DNA of 7,756 nt from Hyphomicrobiales bacterium (GCA_015655535.1 JAATEW010000005.1:1-7756), one strand, 5' to 3'; counted from the stretch's first letter, positions 1-6,422 are shown. The notes: generated by a model from the letters alone, not told the origin. A program made the numbers and translations.

Positions 1-660
1 CGCCGCGCCAAAGTCGGCATTGATCTCGGCTTTCAGCATGGTCGGCATGCCTGCGGCGAGATCCTTGAACGAGGCGGCCTGCGCTTTGACTCTTATGTCA
101 TGCCCGCCCGCGCGGCCGTTGCCCGAAAGATCGAGAGCGCCATTGTCCAAAGCCTGAGCACGAAGATCGATGGCTTCCGCATGGACCTTGGCCCGGCGTA
201 TCTTGTTCTCGATCGTGACGGTGCCGTTCTCGATCGTGACGCCATCGAGCTTCGCCTCCTCGGCGAGACGGCTCATCTTGTTTTCGGGGACGGTCGGCGC
301 GGCCTTCTTCGTCTCGCCTTCGACAATATAAAATTGAGGGTGGCTCAGGATCGCATTGACGATCCGTGGTTTGCCGGAGAGGAGGCTGCCCCAGGTGAGA
401 TCGAAACTCACCTTGTCCACCGCGAGCACCGGATCGTGGCTCGGATCGGAATCCGTCAGGCGCAGATCGGCGCCGGTGAAATGAAGCTCCGGCCAAAAGC
501 CGAGTTCGGCTTTCGTGAAACGGGCTTGAAGACCGGTCTTGTCCTCGATGCGCCGGCTAAGCGCATCGATGAAAAGATGTTCGAGCGCAAATCCCGCGCC
601 GATGGCGGCTACGATGATCGCGAGACCAGCCGTGCCGATTTTCAAGGCCCATTTCATCAT
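1..660 (-). CDS. AsmA-like inner-membrane protein, N-terminal part (cut by window edge)
   Basis: The 220 visible residues begin with a short cationic stretch and one hydrophobic segment at about residues 5-27, the usual N-terminal anchor of AsmA-like proteins. A typical AsmA N-terminal pattern follows: a short helix with paired Arg residues, F-T-K-A-E-L-G-F-W-P, a 'FTGADLRL' strand, V-D-K-V-S-F-D-L and L-L-S-G-K-P-R-I. The rest consists of alternating beta strands. AsmA-like proteins are anchored in the inner membrane with a large periplasmic part and are linked to outer-membrane biogenesis and lipid transport; the exact role of this one is unknown. The stop lies left of base 1. Two adjacent ATGs (660-658 and 657-655) are possible starts. 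The sequence GGAAAC just upstream is better spaced for the second. The gene lies 46 bases downstream of the DUF2147 gene on the same strand, so co-transcription is possible. The AsmA-like fold is fairly sure, the subfamily is not. Confidence 0.75.
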   Translation of the reverse strand, partial: MMKWALKIGTAGLAIIVAAIGAGFALEHLFIDALSRRIEDKTGLQARFTKAELGFWPELHFTGADLRLTDSDPSHDPVLAVDKVSFDLTWGSLLSGKPRIVNAILSHPQFYIVEGETKKAAPTVPENKMSRLAEEAKLDGVTIENGTVTIENKIRRAKVHAEAIDLRAQALDNGALDLSGNGRAGGHDIRVKAQAASFKDLAAGMPTMLKAEINADFGAA

Positions 661-706
661 GTTTCCAATCAAATTGATGGCTGGTCTAATAATGTCGCAA
701 AAAAAT

Positions 707-1078
707 TCAGTGTTGGACGCGCGCCCATTTCTGGCCGCCGCAGATCATGCCGCCCATGACGCAGCCTTCGACCTTCAAGGTCTCCTCGTCCTGCATCGAC
801 ATGCGCGCGGCGTATTTTTGCCCGTCGCGGACATTCACGACGGTGCCCGACCACAAAGCGCCATTCGGGCGCATGCTGATCAAAACTTCCTGACCGACCA
901 TGTTCTGACCCTCTTGCGACCAGGACACGAAACCGCACAAATTGCTGCCGCAGGGGCGGATCAAAACATTAGCGCTTCCATCCGCGATGCGCCATTCCCC
1001 GACAGGGCCAGCCAGGACTTGAGCGGCAAACGACATCGAAAGAACGGAAGCGGCCCCGATCAAAGACAGAATTTTCAT
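707..1078 (-). CDS. DUF2147 family secreted small protein
   Basis: This is a 123-residue protein with a clear signal peptide (residues 1-23, cleavage probably after V-L-A before G-P-V-G-E-W). The mature part fits the DUF2147 pattern: G-E-W-R-I-A-D-G near the start, a strand followed by R-P-C-G-S-N-L-C-G-F-V-S-W (Cys43, Cys48), a W-S-G-T-V-V-N-V-R-D-G-Q-K-Y-A core, L-K-V-E-G, and a closing Q-K-W-A-R-V. Cys106 and Cys113 could make a second disulfide in the periplasm. The family's biochemical role is not established. The start is set by a textbook ribosome binding site, AGGAGG five bases before ATG at 1078; an upstream in-frame ATG at 1129 would spoil the signal peptide. The gene diverges from the epimerase-FolD gene and shares with it an intergenic region carrying a CRP-type palindrome. 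The AsmA-like gene lies 46 bases downstream. Confidence 0.85.
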   Translation of the reverse strand: MKILSLIGAASVLSMSFAAQVLAGPVGEWRIADGSANVLIRPCGSNLCGFVSWSQEGQNMVGQEVLISMRPNGALWSGTVVNVRDGQKYAARMSMQDEETLKVEGCVMGGMICGGQKWARVQH

Positions 1079-1150
1079 AACGTCCTCCTGAAGGCTGGAA
1101 GCGGGAATGGCTCCAATTTGAAAAAACATGCTTGAGTCCGGGGCTGGCTT

Positions 1151-1168
1151 CTGTGATTCAGGTCACAG
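1151..1168. promoter_or_regulatory. CRP-type operator, perfect TGTGA-N6-TCACA palindrome
   Basis: The site reads CTGTGATTCAGGTCACAG: a perfect 6-bp inverted repeat with a 6-bp centre, and both TGTGA/TCACA cores match the known CRP consensus. It lies in the 144-bp region between two divergent genes, centred 81 bases from the DUF2147 start and 63 bases from the epimerase-FolD start. Class II spacing (centre at -41.5) would place weak -10 candidates at 1125-1130 on the minus strand (CATGTT) and 1186-1191 on the plus strand (GATCTT). Neither is good enough to say which gene is controlled. The Crp/Fnr-family protein encoded at 4569-5387 has the recognition-helix residues expected for this half-site. 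Confidence 0.6.
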
Positions 1169-1222
1169 TTGGGGGCAGGGGTGGTGATCTTGTGCTGGAG
1201 CGTCGCTTTTGAGTAACGGCTC

Positions 1223-3181
1223 ATGACGGGTCGTATCCGGCTGCGCTCCGGCGACGCCGTCGCAGAGATGTCCAGCCAGGGCGCGGAATTGCTCCGCTGG
1301 GAGGTGGGCGGCAAACCTCTGCTCTGGACACCAGACGCGGCGGTCTGGGCTGAGACCGCGCCCATTCTTTTCCCCATCGTCGGCTGGACGCGCGGCGGGC
1401 AGGTGCGTGTCGCGGGCCAATCCTATCCGCTCGGCCTGCATGGCTTCGCGCGCCACGCGCCGTTTCGTGTTGCGCGGCTCGGCGAGGATTTCGTCCGGCT
1501 GGTTCTGGACGCGACGCCGCGGACGCTGGGCCTCTATCCTTTCGATTTCCGGCTTTGCGTCGATTACAGGCTTGAGGGCGCGGCTTTGAGCGTCGGCCTA
1601 AGCGTCGTCAATCGCGGGACCGAGCCTATGCCCTACGCCTGTGGGCTGCATCCGGGCTTTCGCTGGCCGCTTGGCGATGGCAGCCAAAACGGGCATCGGA
1701 TTATTTTCGATGCGGAAGAAGATCCGCATGTGCCCGAGATTACCTCCGCGGGCCTCTTCGCGAAGACGCGCCGGTCCGTTCCGCTCGACGGCCGCGTGCT
1801 CGATCTGACGCCTGAGCTTTTCGCGCGCGAGGCCCTATGCTTTCTCGATGCCAGAAGCCGGGGCCTTCGCTTTGAGGCGGAAGACGGTACGGCGCTCCGC
1901 ATAGAGGCGAAAAATTTCTCCCATATCGCGCTTTGGGCGAAGCCGCCTGCGCCCTTTCTCGCCATTGAGGTCTGGACCGGCCATGGCGACCCGGACGGTT
2001 TCGACGGCGATTTATCGGCAAAACCCTCGATGCGGCTTTTGCGCCCAGGGGAGAGCGCCTGCCACGAGGCGCGCTTTACCTTCGCGCGGGCGGGTTCTGG
2101 GCGGGACTTGGGGCAGGGCTTGGCAGCCCGGCGCAAGTCTGACACAGAAGGTCGAAACAGGGCTCATTTGGCAGAAAAACGGGAGCGGGCGGGATTGAGC
2201 GAGGCACTCAGCACACAGGCAAATACGGTTGAAACCGCGTCGGACGGCATTTTGCGCCCATCGGCGGGCAAGGCCCTGATCATCGACGGCAAGCGCGTTT
2301 CGGAACTCGTTTTGGCCGAAACGGCTGAAAAGGTGCTCTCGCTCGCGGCCTCCGGCCTGCGGCCGGGCCTCGCCGTCGTCCTTGCCGGAAACGATCCCGC
2401 GAGCGCCGTCTATGTGCGCTCGAAGGGCAAGGCGGCCGAGGCCTGCGGGTTTCATTCCGTGCAGCACACGCTGCCCGAGACGGTCTCCGAAGCCGAAGTG
2501 CTGAAGCTCGTCGAGGATCTCAATGCCGATCCATTGATTCATGGCATCCTGGTCCAATTGCCTCTGCCGAAGGGCATCGATTCGACGCGCGTGCTCGCCG
2601 CGATCTCGCCCGCCAAGGACGTCGACGGCTTTCATCCGGTCAATGTCGGCCTGCTCGGCGTCGGCGAGATCGACAAAGCGCTGGTACCTTGCACGCCGGC
2701 CGGTTCCATGGTGCTCATCGAGCGCGCCGCGAAGGCGTTGAACTTCGAAGTCTCGGGCTGCAACGCGGTCGTGCTCGGGCGCTCCAACATCGTCGGCAAG
2801 CCGATGGCGCAATTGCTTTTGTCGCAGAACGCGACGGTGACGATCGCCCATTCGAAGACCCGGGATCTCGCGGGCGTTGTCGGACGCGCCGATCTTCTTG
2901 TCACCGCCGTCGGGCGTCCGCAAATGGTGCCGGGAAGCTGGATCAAGGAAGGCGCGCTCGTCATCGATGTCGGCATAAACCGTATTCCGGCGGAAGGCCT
3001 TACGCCCGATGGCAAGCCGAAGACGCGGCTTGTCGGCGACGTCAATTTCGAGGAGGCGATCGCATATGCTGGCGCGATCACGCCGGTTCCCGGCGGTGTC
3101 GGGCCGATGACGATTGCCATGCTGATGGCCAATACGCTGAAGGCCGCGCGCAGGATCGCCGGTCTCTCCGCTAAGGCGTGA
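1223..3181 (+). CDS. folD: Aldose 1-epimerase-like domain fused in frame to FolD
   Basis: This is one open frame of 652 residues with two complete enzymes. Residues 1-290 form an aldose 1-epimerase (galactose mutarotase/LacX-like) domain that interconverts sugar anomers: G-L-H-G-F-A-R (His73), G-L-H-P-G-F (His143) and A-I-E-V-W-T-G (Glu249) match the family's active-site His and Glu positions. Residues 350-652 form FolD, the cytosolic NADP-dependent methylenetetrahydrofolate dehydrogenase/methenyl-THF cyclohydrolase. It shows Y-V-R-S-K (catalytic Lys401), V-Q-L-P-L-P (Gln445), K-D-V-D-G-F-H-P (Asp468), P-C-T-P-A-G, the nucleotide motif V-V-L-G-R-S-N-I-V-G-K-P (516-527), G-D-V-N-F and T-P-V-P-G-G-V-G-P-M-T. 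The linker (291-349) is polar, and around codons 307-320 its wobble bases are poorer in G/C than the flanks. FolD might therefore start separately at TTG 2195 (after GGGAG) or TTG 2168. An in-frame TAA at 1214 makes ATG 1223 the first start; its ribosome site is weak. The functions are sure, the fusion less so. Confidence 0.9.
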   Translation: MTGRIRLRSGDAVAEMSSQGAELLRWEVGGKPLLWTPDAAVWAETAPILFPIVGWTRGGQVRVAGQSYPLGLHGFARHAPFRVARLGEDFVRLVLDATPRTLGLYPFDFRLCVDYRLEGAALSVGLSVVNRGTEPMPYACGLHPGFRWPLGDGSQNGHRIIFDAEEDPHVPEITSAGLFAKTRRSVPLDGRVLDLTPELFAREALCFLDARSRGLRFEAEDGTALRIEAKNFSHIALWAKPPAPFLAIEVWTGHGDPDGFDGDLSAKPSMRLLRPGESACHEARFTFARAGSGRDLGQGLAARRKSDTEGRNRAHLAEKRERAGLSEALSTQANTVETASDGILRPSAGKALIIDGKRVSELVLAETAEKVLSLAASGLRPGLAVVLAGNDPASAVYVRSKGKAAEACGFHSVQHTLPETVSEAEVLKLVEDLNADPLIHGILVQLPLPKGIDSTRVLAAISPAKDVDGFHPVNVGLLGVGEIDKALVPCTPAGSMVLIERAAKALNFEVSGCNAVVLGRSNIVGKPMAQLLLSQNATVTIAHSKTRDLAGVVGRADLLVTAVGRPQMVPGSWIKEGALVIDVGINRIPAEGLTPDGKPKTRLVGDVNFEEAIAYAGAITPVPGGVGPMTIAMLMANTLKAARRIAGLSAKA

Positions 3182-3191
3182 TCCCAGCGCT

Positions 3192-4331
3192 CTACTTTGT
3201 TTTCAAAGTCAGACGGGTCTTCGTGACGTTCATTTCGAAGCGCGACAGAAATGAGCGTCCGAGAAGCCCGTCGGTTTTTCCCAGCGATTTTTCAAGCACG
3301 ACGATCGGGACGTCGCTCGCCTGAAGCTTGCCGAGCTTGATCGCGGCTATGGCGGGCTTCGCATCCGCTTCGCCATTGGCCGTCATCATTCTGCGCACGC
3401 CGCTTGCCGACAGGCCCGCGCGGCTTGCGAATTCGGGACTGACCGCGACATAGGATGCGCCCGTGTCGACCGCGAATGTGCCTTCCGTGCCATTCACGCT
3501 GGCCTTGACGATAATCACACCCGAATCCGGAACGGGAAAGCTGTCGCTGCCCGTCGCATAAGATTTGCAATTGCCCTTCTGCGAGAAGCCCCTCAGCATC
3601 TCTTGCATACGCGGGTTGTCATGCGTATCGGGATCAAGCGAAATATAGGTCGATATGGGCATCATGGCGTCGCAAAGGCGCCCCGCCGACGCGTAGATTT
3701 CGCTCATTTCGGTGAAGACCCAGTCGCCGAGTTTCGCCGGTTCCCGCGCCAAGGCGATCGTATTTGAAAAACTGTCCAGCGCTTCATTGGTCATGCCGAG
3801 CGCATGTTCGGCCTGGCCTTTATGGTACCAGTCCAAATCGGCGTAAGGGAAACGGTTCGTCAGGTCGGCATAGAGGCCTTGAGCTTTTCGAAAGTCTTTC
3901 GTGGACAAGAAGAGATCGGCTGCCGCTCTCTCCGCGGAGCCATCCGACTGGCAGGATTTCGAAAATCCCAAATAGGCGTTGGCGGCGAGCCAGCTCTCTT
4001 TTTTATCTTTAAGATTTTGGCCGAGCGCGGTCATCGCCTCCCAATTGCAAGGCTGCTTTGCGAGCCTGGCCAGGGCGGAATAGACCGGGACGTCGACCAG
4101 CGCCTCGGGCAGAGGCTCGATCCCATATGTCTTATAAAGAGGCGCGAAGATTTCCGAATAGGTTTTGGGCCGCTGCCGCCCAAAATCGGCGCCGGTTACG
4201 GCCACATAGACCACCGCGCCAACGCAGGCGAAACCAATGAGCGCAAGTACAGCAGTAAAATAGCGATATGCTTTTGAGGGAGCCTTATATGGCGTTATTA
4301 TCCTCTCTGCTTCAATTTTGATTTCTTCCAT
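3192..4331 (-). CDS. Membrane-anchored retropepsin-like aspartic protease with helical repeat region
   Basis: This is a 379-residue protein. A cytosolic N-terminus (1-22) precedes one membrane segment (about 24-46), so the remainder is probably periplasmic. Residues about 55-240 are helical, with repeat-like stretches resembling TPRs (for example about 130-160 and 165-195). Cys95, Cys127, Cys220 and Cys255 could form two disulfides. Residues 265-379 are a single retropepsin-like aspartic protease domain of the bacterial clan AA type. The evidence is F-A-V-D-T-G-A-S (catalytic Asp289), the flap region M-T-A-N-G-E-A, and the conserved L-L-G-R-S-F-L-S-R-F (356-365) near the end. Only one DTG is present, so an active enzyme would need to dimerise, as is known for retropepsins. 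Its substrate is unknown. The gene converges on the epimerase-FolD gene with 10 bases between stops and no visible terminator. An in-frame TAA shortly upstream leaves ATG 4331 as the first start; its ribosome site is weak. Confidence 0.85.
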   Translation of the reverse strand: MEEIKIEAERIITPYKAPSKAYRYFTAVLALIGFACVGAVVYVAVTGADFGRQRPKTYSEIFAPLYKTYGIEPLPEALVDVPVYSALARLAKQPCNWEAMTALGQNLKDKKESWLAANAYLGFSKSCQSDGSAERAAADLFLSTKDFRKAQGLYADLTNRFPYADLDWYHKGQAEHALGMTNEALDSFSNTIALAREPAKLGDWVFTEMSEIYASAGRLCDAMMPISTYISLDPDTHDNPRMQEMLRGFSQKGNCKSYATGSDSFPVPDSGVIIVKASVNGTEGTFAVDTGASYVAVSPEFASRAGLSASGVRRMMTANGEADAKPAIAAIKLGKLQASDVPIVVLEKSLGKTDGLLGRSFLSRFEMNVTKTRLTLKTK

Positions 4332-4345
4332 TGCTGTCGGCCATT

Positions 4346-4570
4346 TTAATCTTCTTTAGAAAAATACATAAAGTCCGCCGATCCAGATTCTTTTCGAAAC
4401 AGGGCCGGTAGGCAGGGCGAAAATCGAAGCCCGCACCGTTTCGCGGGCTGAAAGCCGAAGTCCGACGGCAAGTCCAATAGTTTGGCGGACATAGCATCTG
4501 CATATGATAATGCCAATCGAGCATAAGTATTCATCGCAACAATTTGAGCAAAACCGATAGGATCTGACAT
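4346..4570 (-). CDS. Doubtful small ORF, 74 residues, upstream of the protease gene
   Basis: An open frame of 74 codons starts at ATG 4570 (M-S-D-P-I-G-F-A-Q-I-V-A-M-N) and ends with Y-F-S-K-E-D, 14 bases before the protease start on the same strand. Residues about 4-34 could form an amphipathic helix ending in K-L-L-D-L-P. I recognise no family. Against it: no ribosome binding site precedes the ATG, the third codon positions are much poorer in G/C than in neighbouring genes, and the frame covers the opposite strand of the promoter-like pair for the Crp/Fnr gene. The frame can be extended upstream to ATG 4648, but that part overlaps the Crp/Fnr N-terminus on the other strand. It is most likely non-coding; it is listed because the spacing to the protease gene would suit a leader cistron. 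Confidence 0.2.
   Translation of the reverse strand: MSDPIGFAQIVAMNTYARLALSYADAMSAKLLDLPSDFGFQPAKRCGLRFSPCLPALFRKESGSADFMYFSKED
4482..4511 (+). promoter_or_regulatory. Putative sigma-70-type promoter of the Crp/Fnr gene
   Basis: TTGGCG (4482-4487, four of six matches to TTGACA) and GATAAT (4506-4511, five of six matches to TATAAT) are 18 bases apart, in the most AT-rich part of the intergenic region. A transcript starting near 4518 would have a leader of about 50 bases before ATG 4569, which is preceded by AGGA at a normal distance. A perfect 7-bp hairpin (AGCCCGC/GCGGGCT, 4428-4449, 8-base loop) lies just upstream, without a T-run. I saw no CRP- or FNR-type palindrome here, so autoregulation through such a site is not supported. 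Confidence 0.4.
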
Positions 4571-5387
4571 GCCGGTTTCGGCAAATCCCGGTGCGTTCGG
4601 CAGGGTCGAAACAGAGTCCGGCTTGTCAGGGCACGGCAAAGGCTTCACAAAAGCAGGTATTCATTTTCGGATTCCTACGGTCCTGAAGCCAATGGCAGTG
4701 CAAACTCTCGGACGCGTTCCTTTTTTTAAAGATATTTCGGATCTCGAATTCGATCGCTTCGATCGCCGCTGCGCCTGGCGCCGTTACGACGACGGCGAGG
4801 TCGTGGTCGATTACGAGGATGAATCGTCCGATGTCTATTTCATCATTGCCGGCGAGGTCCGCATCCTGATCCGGACCATGGCCGGCAAGGAAATCATCCT
4901 GGCCGAAATGCGGGCTGGGCAGTTTTTCGGCGAATTATCGGCAATCGATGGCACAAAGCGTTCCGCCAATGTCACGGCTTTGACCAAGTCGGAATTGTGC
5001 ATCATGCCGGCCGCCGTCTTTCGCGAAATCATCTTCGCTTCGCCGATCAGTTGCGACCGGGTTTTGCGCCTGCTGACGGGCCGCGTGCGCGAACTCAACG
5101 CGCGGCTGGCCGAACATTCCATATTCGACCTGAAGCACAGGCTCTATTCGGAGCTTTTGCGCATGTCGAATCCGCGTCCCGGCAAGCCCGCCGAGAAGAC
5201 CGTAACGCCGCCGCCGTTCCATCATGTGCTGGCGGCGCGCATCGGCTGCCGGCGCGAGCAGGTGACGCGCGAACTCTCTGCCATGGCGCAGGAGGGGCTG
5301 ATCGAAAAGACGCGCGGTGCCTTGGTTCTCTTGAAGCCGCAGGTGCTCGAAGCGCGCCTCAACGAGGCCATGCGCGAAGACGGGTGA
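4569..5387 (+). CDS. Crp/Fnr family transcriptional regulator with CRP-like recognition helix
   Basis: This is a two-domain cytosolic regulator of 272 residues. Residues about 47-160 form the cyclic-nucleotide-binding beta barrel, beginning at L-G-R-V-P-F-F-K-D-I-S. Its phosphate-binding cassette contains F-F-G-E-L-S (Glu122) and K-R-S-A-N-V (Arg131, Ser132), matching CRP Glu72 and Arg82. By alignment, CRP Thr127/Ser128 are replaced by Leu176/Asn177, so the ligand could differ from cAMP. After a long dimer helix (about 163-200), a winged helix-turn-helix covers about 218-258. Its recognition helix, C-R-R-E-Q-V-T-R, keeps the CRP contact residues Arg229, Glu230 and Arg234 and lacks the FNR-type E-x-x-S-R, so a TGTGA half-site is expected. 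ATG 4569 has AGGA six bases upstream. The alternative ATG 4692 (231 residues) fits the usual family length better, and codons 1-41 are less G/C-biased at the third base, but it has a poor ribosome site. No iron-sulfur cysteine cluster is seen. Confidence 0.85.
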   Translation: MPVSANPGAFGRVETESGLSGHGKGFTKAGIHFRIPTVLKPMAVQTLGRVPFFKDISDLEFDRFDRRCAWRRYDDGEVVVDYEDESSDVYFIIAGEVRILIRTMAGKEIILAEMRAGQFFGELSAIDGTKRSANVTALTKSELCIMPAAVFREIIFASPISCDRVLRLLTGRVRELNARLAEHSIFDLKHRLYSELLRMSNPRPGKPAEKTVTPPPFHHVLAARIGCRREQVTRELSAMAQEGLIEKTRGALVLLKPQVLEARLNEAMREDG

Positions 5388-5416
5388 GCGTTTTCACTAT
5401 GTCTTTGGGGCACAAT

Positions 5417-5462
5417 CCCTCCCCTTCAGGGCAGGGTGGCTTGCGGAGCAAGCCGGGTGGGG
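5417..5462 (+). repeat. GC-rich intergenic repeat, copy 1, with perfect hairpin
   Basis: The unit starts with CCCTCCCCTTC and ends with CCGGGTGGGG. Inside is a perfect 7-bp stem (GGCTTGC 5438-5444, GCAAGCC 5448-5454) closed by a 3-base loop. This layout resembles dispersed intergenic repeats common in alphaproteobacterial genomes (a CCCTCCCC...GGTGGC...GCC...GGTGGGG pattern). It sits in the gap between the convergent Crp/Fnr and iron-permease genes, where its RNA hairpin could help end transcripts from either side, although no T-run follows. Confidence 0.6.
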
Positions 5463-5478
5463 ACCCCATAAAGTTGAA

Positions 5479-5527
5479 CCCCATCCGCTCTCGGCTGCGC
5501 GGAGCGCCTTCTCCTTGTAGGGGAAGG
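5479..5527 (-). repeat. GC-rich intergenic repeat, copy 2, inverted
   Basis: Read on the minus strand, this segment begins CCTTCCCCTAC and ends CGGATGGGG, the same order of blocks as copy 1 but diverged. A shorter internal stem, CGCTC/GAGCG (5486-5490 with 5502-5506), takes the place of copy 1's hairpin. The inner arms of the two copies (5454-5462 and 5479-5487) pair at eight of nine positions, so 5417-5527 is one imperfect palindrome with a spacer of about 16 bases. Just beyond it, GGAAGG/CCTTCC (5522-5527 with 5535-5540) forms another small stem immediately downstream of the permease stop. Confidence 0.55.
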
Positions 5528-5549
5528 ATGAGCGCCTTCCGGGCAAGTT

Positions 5550-6389
5550 TTATGCTTTATGCGTCGCAAGCCCCTGCACGGGCCGGGGCGGCGGCGCCAT
5601 CAGCTTCATTAGGCCGAAGATCACTAGCAACGTGCACAGATAGACGGCGAGCTGCAATTGCGTCGGCTGGTCGGTATAGCCGAGCAAGGTCTGGAACACC
5701 CGGCCGATCATGCTGTTTTCCGGCAGGACGCTGGCCGTGTTCCACATGACCCGGTCGAATTTCGTGATGATGCCTGCCTGCTGCAAAAGACCGGCGCTTT
5801 GCGCCGCCATGCCGGCCGCGATGAATGCGATCAAAACGCCGGTGACGCGGAAGAGATAGCGAAGCGGGATATTCGCGAGGCCAATGAAAGTAACGAAGCT
5901 GATCGCGACGCCGAGCCCAAGGCCCATGAGGCCGCCGGCCAGAAGCCCAAGTCCCGACACGCCGCTCGAAATGACGATGCCGTAGAGAAACAGCACGACT
6001 TCGGCGCCTTCGCGCAGCACGGCAATGCCGACGACGACGGAGAGCGCCGCGAGAGATCGCGCGCCGGTTTCGACATCATGGCCGATCTGGCGGATATGGT
6101 CGCTCATCTCGCGGCCGTGCCGCGCCATCCAGACATTGTGCCAAGTGAGCATGACGACGGCGACAGCGAGGATCGAAGCGTTGAAAACCTCCTGCCCGAA
6201 CCCTTCGAGCGCGTCCGAAATCTCTTTGGCAAAAACGGCGACGAGCGCCGCGGCCGCGAGGCCGCCCAAAAGCCCGGCGACGATATAGGTCATGCGGCCA
6301 GGGATGTTCTTGGTGGCGGCGAGCACGATGCCGACGATCAGTCCTGCCTCGATGACTTCACGCAAGACGATGATCAACGCACCAATCAT
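5550..6389 (-). CDS. efeU: FTR1/EfeU-type iron permease
   Basis: This is a 279-residue, very hydrophobic protein with about seven membrane segments (roughly 3-24, 34-54, 68-84, 112-137, 143-170, 178-200 and 249-267), the normal size and topology for bacterial EfeU/FTR1 permeases. Both signature iron-binding R-E-x-x-E motifs are present: L-R-E-V-I-E in segment 1 (Arg10-Glu14) and L-R-E-G-A-E in segment 4 (Arg126-Glu130). The family carries iron across the inner membrane, classically with the periplasmic partners EfeO and EfeB. Neither is in this window, so this copy is solitary on what can be seen. ATG 6389 follows AGGAG at eight bases, a strong start signal. An upstream leader region (6390-6632) contains an Irr-box-like element overlapping a TATAAT. 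The neighbouring OpgH gene lies upstream on the same strand, separated by a dispersed palindrome, so a shared transcript is unlikely. The family is certain; metal choice is inferred from the motifs. Confidence 0.92.
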   Translation of the reverse strand: MIGALIIVLREVIEAGLIVGIVLAATKNIPGRMTYIVAGLLGGLAAAALVAVFAKEISDALEGFGQEVFNASILAVAVVMLTWHNVWMARHGREMSDHIRQIGHDVETGARSLAALSVVVGIAVLREGAEVVLFLYGIVISSGVSGLGLLAGGLMGLGLGVAISFVTFIGLANIPLRYLFRVTGVLIAFIAAGMAAQSAGLLQQAGIITKFDRVMWNTASVLPENSMIGRVFQTLLGYTDQPTQLQLAVYLCTLLVIFGLMKLMAPPPRPVQGLATHKA

Positions 6390-6422
6390 TCAAAGAACTC
6401 CTGATCGGGGAAGGCTGGCGGC

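Noticed and set aside
2012..2923. 303-codon minus-strand frame
   Set aside because: It lies wholly opposite the epimerase-FolD gene, whose motifs are unmistakable; its Arg/Asp/Gly-rich composition is typical of a GC-rich shadow frame.
4373..4490. GTCCGCC and GGCGGAC inverted pair about 110 bases apart upstream of the Crp/Fnr gene
   Set aside because: Seven bases at that distance is expected by chance in GC-rich DNA, with nothing else to support a function.
4997..5749. 250-codon plus-strand frame
   Set aside because: It is a shifted frame of the Crp/Fnr gene that continues through the intergenic repeats into the antisense of the permease.
5658..6404. 248-codon plus-strand frame
   Set aside because: Antisense shadow of the iron permease, with a charged Asp/Glu/Arg-rich composition.
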